Shown: positions 58,343 to 64,000 of the stretch, in pieces
How positions within the stretch are numbered: position 1 is the first letter of the stretch
Layout: each line of letters starts with the position of its first letter
Assembly: GCF_936928535.1 (NCBI RefSeq)
Contig: NZ_CAKZHY010000169.1
Span: 62,001 to 126,000 of the forward strand
Source: an uncultured Bradyrhizobium sp.
GTDB lineage: Bacteria; Pseudomonadota; Alphaproteobacteria; Rhizobiales; Xanthobacteraceae
Length of the DNA: 64,000 nt
Direction: 5' to 3'
Position numbers and translations under genes: made by a program
The notes under the pieces: model-generated
What the model saw: the letters and a program-made list of their open reading frames with translations, nothing else
Told to the model about the DNA's origin: nothing
The model's database searches: none

Positions 58343-59614
58343 ATGCCGGATAATTCGCAGCACTTCGTCATCGTCGGCGCGGGCGCGGCCGGGCTGATGG
58401 CGGCCCGCGAGCTCGCGCGCGCCGGAAGACGGGTCACGATCCTGGAGGCGCGCGAGCGCTGCGGTGGGCGCATCCATCCGCTGCCGCCGTCGGAGTTCGG
58501 CTATGCTGCCGATGGCGGCGCGGAGTTCGTCCACGGCGAGGCGCCGGTGACGCGCAGCCTCGCGCGCGAGGCGGGGCTGACTGTGCGCTCGATCGGCGGC
58601 GCGCAATGGAGCTTTGACGGTACGACCTTCTTGCGGGAGAACCCGCGCGAGCCCCACGACGGGCAGCTTCACGCTGCCGTGAAGGATCTGACCGACGATC
58701 TCACCGTCGCTGAATTCCTGCACCAGCATTTTGCCGGCCCGGAGCACGCGGGCCTGCGGCACGCGGTCGAGCGCATGGTCGAGGGCTATGATGCGGCCGA
58801 TCCCGCGCGCGCCTCGACGCTTGCGCTGCGCGACGAATGGATGAATGACGGACACGCCATGCAGGCGCGTCTCGACGGCGGCTATGGCGGCCTGATCGAT
58901 TTTCTCGCGGCCGAGTGCCGCAAGTCCGGCGTTGTCATTCACCTCGGTGCGGTGGTCACTGCCATCGAGGAGAACAGGGGCAAGCTCATCGTCCGTTGCG
59001 CCGGCGGCGAGCTGCAAGACTGCGATCGTGTGATCCTCACCGTGCCGCTGCCGTTGCTGGGCGAGATCGCGCTGCCCGCGGCCGCACACGCAAAGGCAAC
59101 CGTCGCTGACGACATCGGCTTCGGCAACGTCATCAAGATTCTGCTGCGGTTTACGCGGCCATGGTGGCGCGAGCGGCGCGAGGAGCTTGCCGACATGCTG
59201 TTCCTGTTATCGGACGAGACCATTCCCGTGTGGTGGACGCGCCATCCGGATCGGCATCCCGTGCTCACGGGATGGCTCGGTGGCCCGCGTACGGCGGAGC
59301 TGGCGCATCTCGATCAGCAGGGACTGATTGATGTCGGCATCGCTTCACTCGCCGCTATCTTCGGCCTATCCCGCGACGAGATGGCGCAGGACCTCGTCGC
59401 GGCCTCCGCCACCAGTTGGGCGCACGATCCCTTTGCCCGCGGCGCCTATTCCTGGGCGACGCCGCGCTCGCGTGCGGCACAGAACAGTCTTGCGCGCGCT
59501 GACGGTCCGGTGCTGTTCTCCGGTGAGGCGCTCTACCGTGGTCGCGACATGGGAACGGTCGAGGCTGCGCTTGCCAGCGGTCTGGAAACGGCGGGGATCA
59601 TATTGCAGGGTTGA
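58343..59614 (+). CDS. FAD-dependent amine oxidase-like oxidoreductase
   Basis: This 423-aa flavoprotein has the dinucleotide motif VIVGAGAAGLMAAREL (GAGAAG at 12-17) followed by VTILEARERCGGRIHPLP, the GYGGLIDFLAAEC segment, and the C-terminal FSGEALYRGRDMGTVEAALASGLETA that closes the FAD site, as in monoamine/polyamine oxidases. The substrate is unknown. A perfect hairpin follows 8 nt after the stop. Confidence 0.92.
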   Translation: MPDNSQHFVIVGAGAAGLMAARELARAGRRVTILEARERCGGRIHPLPPSEFGYAADGGAEFVHGEAPVTRSLAREAGLTVRSIGGAQWSFDGTTFLRENPREPHDGQLHAAVKDLTDDLTVAEFLHQHFAGPEHAGLRHAVERMVEGYDAADPARASTLALRDEWMNDGHAMQARLDGGYGGLIDFLAAECRKSGVVIHLGAVVTAIEENRGKLIVRCAGGELQDCDRVILTVPLPLLGEIALPAAAHAKATVADDIGFGNVIKILLRFTRPWWRERREELADMLFLLSDETIPVWWTRHPDRHPVLTGWLGGPRTAELAHLDQQGLIDVGIASLAAIFGLSRDEMAQDLVAASATSWAHDPFARGAYSWATPRSRAAQNSLARADGPVLFSGEALYRGRDMGTVEAALASGLETAGIILQG

Positions 59615-59621
59615 GAAAGAA

Positions 59622-59641
59622 GGCCCGCATCTCTGCGGGCC
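59622..59641 (-). terminator. Hairpin between convergent genes
   Basis: GGCCCGCA (59622-59629) and TGCGGGCC (59634-59641) form a perfect 8-bp stem with a TCTC loop. On the minus strand it is followed by TTCTTTCTC, so it can end the His-rich protein gene; it may also serve the amine oxidase gene. Confidence 0.7.
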
Positions 59642-59648
59642 CGTTGTC

Positions 59649-59966
59649 TCACCAGCGATTGCCGCCGAAGCTGAACGTCACGCCTGGGCCACCTCCGCCA
59701 TAATAGCCGTAGGGTCCGCCGCCGTAATAGCCCTGATGGCGCGGGTAATAGCCATAGCTGCGATAGTGCGGCCGATAATAGCCATGATGATGCGGACGCC
59801 AGCCATGATGGCGATGACCGTGATGGCCGTGCCGGTGCTGCGCGCTGATGTCCGTCGCTGAACGGCTCTGTGCGTTTGGCTTGACCTTCCCGCTGCCGGC
59901 CGCGTTGGCCGCCGACGCGGTGAACGCCGCTGCACCGATGGCCATCGCGACAAAGAGATATTTCAT
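59649..59966 (-). CDS. Secreted His/Gly/Tyr-rich protein
   Basis: This 105-aa protein has a signal peptide (MKYLFVAMAIGAAAFTASAANA) and a mature part with a dense histidine run (HRHGHHGHRHHGWRPHHHG) followed by Tyr/Gly repeats of the PYGYYGGG type. The composition suggests metal binding or an envelope-associated structural role; both are inference. The family is common but poorly defined in the Hyphomicrobiales. Confidence 0.75.
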   Translation of the reverse strand: MKYLFVAMAIGAAAFTASAANAAGSGKVKPNAQSRSATDISAQHRHGHHGHRHHGWRPHHHGYYRPHYRSYGYYPRHQGYYGGGPYGYYGGGGPGVTFSFGGNRW

Positions 59967-60077
59967 GTCATCACTCCAGTTGAGATATCGAGTGACAACA
60001 GATGGGCGCTATCAGCGTTCCGGCGAGAGCGGGCGTCGAAACGACGCACGCGATGGACGCAGAAATCGCGCTGAGAT

Positions 60078-60653
60078 TTATTGTCGCACCGCTGCGAGCG
60101 AGGCGATCACCTCGTTTGCCGTCACGATGCGGGCAAATTCGCCGTTCAGATTCGACAGCGTCATTGCGTGGATGTCCTCGGCCGAATGCGTCTCGCCGTC
60201 GGGGCCGACGCGGTCGAATGTCCAGGTGGCGTCGCGCACGAGCTGCGCATCGAAGCCGAGATTTCCGGCCATGCGTGTCGTCGTCTCCACGCAATGATTG
60301 GTGGTGGCACCGCAGATGACCAGTGCAGCGATGTCGTCTGCGCGGAGGCGCGCCTCGAGGTCGGTGCCGATGAAGGCGCTGTTGACGCGCTTGACGATGA
60401 CGGGCTCGCCGCCCTGCTCGCGCGCCTCGTCCTTGACGGCGTAGCCGGTGCGCTCGGGGCGGAACGTCGAGTTCGGCTTGGTGCCCTCGTGGCGGATGTG
60501 AAAGATCGGCGCGCCGCTCGCTCTGAACGCTGCAAGCAGGTCAACGATGCGCGCCACTGCATCCGGATTGTTGCGCCGCTTGCCCGCGGCCTCCCATTCG
60601 TCGAATGCGCGTTGGACGTCGACGACGATGAGGGCGGGGAGGGGATGGGCCAT
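60078..60653 (-). CDS. Isochorismatase-family cysteine hydrolase
   Basis: This 191-aa protein has the catalytic triad of the family: D12 in ALIVVDVQRAFDEW, K88 in VIVKRVNSAF and C121 in ICGATTNHCVETTTRMAG. These enzymes hydrolyse amide or vinyl ether bonds (nicotinamide, carbamoyl compounds, isochorismate). The substrate is not apparent from the neighbours. Confidence 0.9.
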   Translation of the reverse strand: MAHPLPALIVVDVQRAFDEWEAAGKRRNNPDAVARIVDLLAAFRASGAPIFHIRHEGTKPNSTFRPERTGYAVKDEAREQGGEPVIVKRVNSAFIGTDLEARLRADDIAALVICGATTNHCVETTTRMAGNLGFDAQLVRDATWTFDRVGPDGETHSAEDIHAMTLSNLNGEFARIVTANEVIASLAAVRQ

Positions 60654-60769
60654 GGCGCAAATCTTTCAAACGGCAAACTGAACCGAATATGCGAGACGCG
60701 TGGGACAGCGTGCAATGCCGATCTTCCCTCATTTCGGGACGTCATCGCAGGGGCCTTGCCTCACTCGAT

Positions 60770-61117
60770 CTATGGATGCGGCTCGGGGAAGCCGTGGCGC
60801 TCCGACAGCGCGGCAATGATGGCGTCCTTGTCGTTGATGAAGGCGCGCCCCTGATGGCTGCCGGTCTGATGCGGCGAGGTTGCCCCGTCCGCGAGGACGA
60901 GCAGCGGCAGCCACTGATTCTCCTCGCCGACCAGTGCGATCACCTCCTGCCGCGGCTTCGGCCATGCGATGCGCAAGACGTCCAGTTTTTCCGCAAGCGC
61001 CGGAAAGGAGGTGAGCAGGCCCTCGATCAACGCACAGTGCCAGCAAAAGAAGCGGCGGCCGGGAAGAGCGGGGTCTTCGAAACCTTGGCGCAGCAAGATC
61101 AGGCGGTCACGCGTCAT
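60770..61117 (-). CDS. DUF3088 family thioredoxin-fold-like protein
   Basis: This 115-aa protein has RDRLILLRQGFEDPALPGRRFFCWHCALIEGLLTSFP and WPKPRQEVIALVGEENQWLPLLVLADG, matching the DUF3088 family. A CxxC (CWHC) near residue 26 is of thioredoxin type. Start at 61117 (MTRDRL); the frame open to 61399 is not used. Function is unknown. Confidence 0.83.
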   Translation of the reverse strand: MTRDRLILLRQGFEDPALPGRRFFCWHCALIEGLLTSFPALAEKLDVLRIAWPKPRQEVIALVGEENQWLPLLVLADGATSPHQTGSHQGRAFINDKDAIIAALSERHGFPEPHP

Positions 61118-61307
61118 GGGCGCTCCGAGCGGGAATCGAGGCGGTCGCGGGAGAACTCCATGCCACAGCCGGCCGGCGAGCGGCAAGGCGCCAGCCTTCA
61201 CTTCGATTTGAAGCGAGGCATCCGGCGCGCTTGATCCAGCGCAACTTTCCTCGTCGCTGTCCGATGCAGTGTCGCCCCCATCAATCGGACTGCAATCGAG
61301 GCAAGGC

Positions 61308-62867
61308 ATGAAGGCGTATTTCATCGGCGGTGGCATCGGGTCGCTCGCAGGCGCGGCGTTCCTGATTCGCGACGCGAATTTGTCGGGGCGCGACATCATG
61401 ATCTACGAGGCAGAGCCGCTGGTCGGCGGCAGTCTCGACGGCGCGCTGCTTGCGAACGGCGCTTATTCGCTGCGCGGCGGCCGCATGCTCACCACCGACC
61501 ATTACGAATGCACCTGGGATCTGCTGTCGGACATCCCCTCGCTCGAGCGCCCGGGCCACAGCGTGCGTGACGAAACCGTGGCGTTCAATGTGGAGAATCC
61601 CGCGCATTCGCGCGCACGCCTGGTCGATCGCAACCGCTTCAAGCTCGACGTCTCGCATATGGGCTTCACCGCCCGCGACCGGCTCGAGCTGTTGCGCCTC
61701 ACTGAAGCGTCGGAGGCGGCGCTCGGGAACAGTCGCATCACCGACTGGCTGTCGCCCGGCTTCTTCAAATCGAATTTCTGGTACATGTGGCAGACCACCT
61801 TTGCCTTCCAGCCCTGGCACAGCGCGGTCGAGCTGAAGCGTTATCTGCACCGCTTCATGAACGAATTCCCGCGCATCGAGACGCTCGCCGGCGTCAAGCG
61901 CACGGTCTACAATCAGCATGATGCAATCGTGCGGCCGCTCGAGGATTGGCTGAAGCGGCAGGGCGTGCAATTCGTGCGGGGGACGCGCGTCACCGACATG
62001 AGGTTCGAGCCGGAGGGGGCGAAGCTGCGGGTCAGCCAGCTCCTGCTCGACCGCGACGGCCGCACCGCCAATGTCCGCCTCGAGCAGGGCGATCTCGTGT
62101 TCTTCCAGAACGGCTCAATGACGGATGCGTCAAGCCTCGGCAGCATGACCGAGCCCGCGCCTCGCTTGACCAAGGAGAACAGTCAGGGCTGGGCGCTCTG
62201 GGAGACGATTGCCAGGGGACGTCCCGAATTCGGCAACCCGGCCGCGTTCAACACCTCGATTCCCGAGTCCTACTGGCTGTCCTTCACCGGAACTTGCCGC
62301 GACCCGCGCTTCTTCGACCAGATGGAAGCCTTCTCCGGCAACAGGGCCGGCACCGGCGGGCTTGTCACATTCAAGGACTCCAACTGGCTGATGTCGGTGG
62401 TGCTCTATCACCAGCCGCATTTCCCTGCTCAACCGAAGAACGTCCAGGTGTTCTGGGGTTATGCGCTGCATCCCGATCGCATCGGCAATTTCGTCGCCAA
62501 GCCGATGTCGGATTGCGGTGGCGCCGACATCCTGAAAGAGCTCTGCGGTCATCTGAATTTCGATCGCGCCGTATTCGAGGATGCGATCTGCATTCCCTGC
62601 CGCATGCCCTACATCACCAGCATGTTCATGCCGCGCGACCTGACCGATCGGCCGCTGCCGGTGCCGAAAAATTCGGTGAACCTCGCTTTCGTCAGCCAGT
62701 TCGTCGAGATTGCCGACGACGTGGTCTTCACCGTCGAATATTCGGTGCGCGCGGCGCAGATGGCAGTCTATCAGCTGATGAAGATCGACCGCCCGATTCC
62801 GGCCGTGACCCGCCATGACGAGTCGCTCGCCGTGATCTTCGCGACGCTGGAGAAGGCGTTCGCTTGA
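61308..62867 (+). CDS. ohyA: Oleate hydratase (myosin-cross-reactive antigen family)
   Basis: This 519-aa flavoprotein has the FAD motif AYFIGGGIGSLAGAAFLIRDA at the start and the characteristic segments YEAEPLVGGSLDGA, GGRMLTTDHYECTWDLLSDIPSLE, FWYMWQTTFAFQPWHSAVELKRYLHRF and NLAFVSQFVEIADDVVFTVEYSVRAAQMAVY. It adds water to the cis-9 double bond of fatty acids, giving 10-hydroxy acids. It stands alone; the ATG at 61308 is preferred over 61269. Confidence 0.93.
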   Translation: MKAYFIGGGIGSLAGAAFLIRDANLSGRDIMIYEAEPLVGGSLDGALLANGAYSLRGGRMLTTDHYECTWDLLSDIPSLERPGHSVRDETVAFNVENPAHSRARLVDRNRFKLDVSHMGFTARDRLELLRLTEASEAALGNSRITDWLSPGFFKSNFWYMWQTTFAFQPWHSAVELKRYLHRFMNEFPRIETLAGVKRTVYNQHDAIVRPLEDWLKRQGVQFVRGTRVTDMRFEPEGAKLRVSQLLLDRDGRTANVRLEQGDLVFFQNGSMTDASSLGSMTEPAPRLTKENSQGWALWETIARGRPEFGNPAAFNTSIPESYWLSFTGTCRDPRFFDQMEAFSGNRAGTGGLVTFKDSNWLMSVVLYHQPHFPAQPKNVQVFWGYALHPDRIGNFVAKPMSDCGGADILKELCGHLNFDRAVFEDAICIPCRMPYITSMFMPRDLTDRPLPVPKNSVNLAFVSQFVEIADDVVFTVEYSVRAAQMAVYQLMKIDRPIPAVTRHDESLAVIFATLEKAFA

Positions 62868-62873
62868 TCGGGA

Positions 62874-63464
62874 TTACCTGAACGGATCCTGGACCGACGG
62901 TGACGACTGCCGAATGCGCCGCACGCTCACCGGCGTGCCGTCGGAGACGAACAGCAGTTCGTAGGTCCGGCCTTCGCTGTCGGTCGCCGAGCAGGTGACG
63001 TCCTTCACCTTCCTGGCGGCGAAATTGCCGGTCTGGCGGCAGGTGCCGACGGAGGTCTGCGCGGCCGGGACCGGCAGACCGTCGACCTTGGGCCGGCTCT
63101 TGGAGTTGAGCAGCATGCGATCGATCGGCAGCTCGTAGGAATTGTCGTCGGCCCGCTTGCCGTTCTCGCCGGAGAAAGAAACGACGTGGTTCTCGTCGCT
63201 GGGATCGTCGACGGCAACGGCGAAATTGACCCGGCCCTTATCATCATGGGCGAAGGCCACGGTCTTGCAGGCAAAGGGGCGGCCCGCGACCTTCAGCGTC
63301 TTGCAGTGGCCCGACATCAGGGCCAGCATGTCGACAAGCGAATTTTGCTGGGCCGGCGGATTGTTTACCGGGATCGTGCTGGAAGATTCGGCAAAACAAG
63401 GGCTTGCGAGAGCAACGAGAGGGGCAGCCAGGACCAACAGGCGGAGGCGCATCGTCAGGCTCAT
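62874..63464 (-). CDS. Hypothetical secreted protein
   Basis: This 196-aa protein has a signal peptide (MRLRLLVLAAPLVALASPCFA within the first 25 residues) and a mature part with cysteines in SGHCKTL, FACKTV, GTCRQT and VTCSAT, likely forming two disulfides. No family is recognised. ATGs at 63464 and 63452 are both possible starts. It ends 6 nt from the convergent oleate hydratase. Confidence 0.7.
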   Translation of the reverse strand: MSLTMRLRLLVLAAPLVALASPCFAESSSTIPVNNPPAQQNSLVDMLALMSGHCKTLKVAGRPFACKTVAFAHDDKGRVNFAVAVDDPSDENHVVSFSGENGKRADDNSYELPIDRMLLNSKSRPKVDGLPVPAAQTSVGTCRQTGNFAARKVKDVTCSATDSEGRTYELLFVSDGTPVSVRRIRQSSPSVQDPFR

Positions 63465-63669
63465 GGGCCAAGGGGCTACGGACGGACGAAAGTTCCGTCC
63501 ACTAACCATCGAATCGCAAATTGGTTGCGATCTCGTTTGTTCCGCCAAACCCGTCTGGAATACCACCGCGCCACCCATTGGCGATTCGCCCCCGATCGCC
63601 CCAACCCGTTCTGGCACGCACTTGTCGCCAAGCCGATGTTTTTTTCGTGGCGGGGGAGGAGAGCAGGCG

Positions 63670-64000
63670 TCAGGCGGCCTGCATCATGGTCCGCGCAAAG
63701 GCCGGGTAAGTCTCGGCCAACTCGTCGAAAATTCGCCCGCGCAGCAGCGCCAGCGTGGCGGCATCCGGCCGCTTCGTTTCGCGCACCATCTCACCCTCCT
63801 GATAGGCAAAGCCGGTGTTCTCCTTGACGTCGGCCGGGGTGAAGGGCGGGTGCACGGAGCGAAGTGCGAAGCCGCCCGCCTCGCGGTCGAAGTCGAACAG
63901 CGCCATGTTGGTCAGGAGCGCGTAAGGGCCGCCACGGCGCGGCACCTCCGGCGTGATTGCGCGGGCGCTGACGAAATCGACCTTGGGCACGAAAACGCGC
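63670..64000 (-). CDS. CoA-transferase subunit beta, partial at right edge
   Basis: The last 110 codons of a leftward gene that continues beyond base 64000. VDFVSARAITPEVPRRGGPYALLTNMALFDFDREAGGFALRSVHPPFTPADVKENTGFAY matches the C-terminal part of class I CoA-transferase beta subunits of the glutaconate/3-oxoadipate type. An in-frame ATG near 63990 is internal, not the start. Confidence 0.85.
   Translation of the reverse strand, partial: RVFVPKVDFVSARAITPEVPRRGGPYALLTNMALFDFDREAGGFALRSVHPPFTPADVKENTGFAYQEGEMVRETKRPDAATLALLRGRIFDELAETYPAFARTMMQAA

Noticed and set aside
1..64000. CRISPR array
   Set aside because: No series of regularly spaced identical short repeats was seen; the repeats present are palindromic intergenic elements and one 15-bp tandem pair.

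Overview
This window is high-GC DNA with tightly packed genes, ATGA-type overlaps and intergenic palindromic repeats. Gene content and order point to an alphaproteobacterium of the Hyphomicrobiales, most likely Bradyrhizobium or a close relative. The grounds are the DUF2948-hisD-UPF0262-phosphatase-Maf-YacG block next to tRNA-Phe, the complete C-P lyase set, and many catabolic enzymes and regulators. All names come from reading motifs in the sequence; no database search was run.

Region 1 (0.2-14.6 kb) is a complete phosphonate system. A leftward operon carries a hexapeptide acetyltransferase, a divergent second PhnM-type amidohydrolase and a DUF1045 2H-phosphoesterase. It diverges from phnCDE1E2, the phosphonate ABC importer. 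Then follow phnF (repressor) and, divergently, phnGHIJKL-phnM-phnN plus a PPOX flavoprotein. PhoB boxes can be read in front of three transcription units, and a perfect 13-bp palindrome, probably the PhnF operator, overlaps the expected phnG promoter. The phnF-phnN block is bounded by long intergenic elements that share an identical 55-bp inverted repeat.

Region 2 (14.7-28.6 kb) holds an SDR, an O-acetylhomoserine sulfhydrylase-type enzyme with an alpha/beta hydrolase, and an IclR-controlled catabolic operon (Bug receptor, flavin reductase, FAH-family hydrolase, the scar of a deleted hydratase, RidA, PDC-lactonase-like amidohydrolase). A luciferase-like monooxygenase, a Tat-exported intradiol-like protein with a haem membrane protein and a cNMP-binding protein, a dienelactone hydrolase and tRNA-Thr follow.

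Region 3 (29-37.4 kb) is the conserved hisD neighbourhood, apparently interrupted by a cNMP-binding/thioredoxin-reductase-like flavoprotein and other genes, ending at maf, yacG and tRNA-Phe.

Region 4 (37.4-42.8 kb) is a leftward cassette of unknown function: a BTAD/SARP-type regulator, an 82-aa protein, a lipoprotein, a modular murein hydrolase with three apparent catalytic domains, and a membrane protein. It is the best candidate here for an undescribed system.

Region 5 (43.4-64 kb) has a seven-helix AraC regulator with a tripartite ABC exporter, a tyrosine-recombinase fossil, a LysR/DctA/AllA/AllE ureide module, a pepsin-like aspartic protease (rare in bacteria), a hybrid histidine kinase, several redox and hydrolase genes, an oleate hydratase, and the 3' part of a CoA-transferase beta subunit at the right edge.
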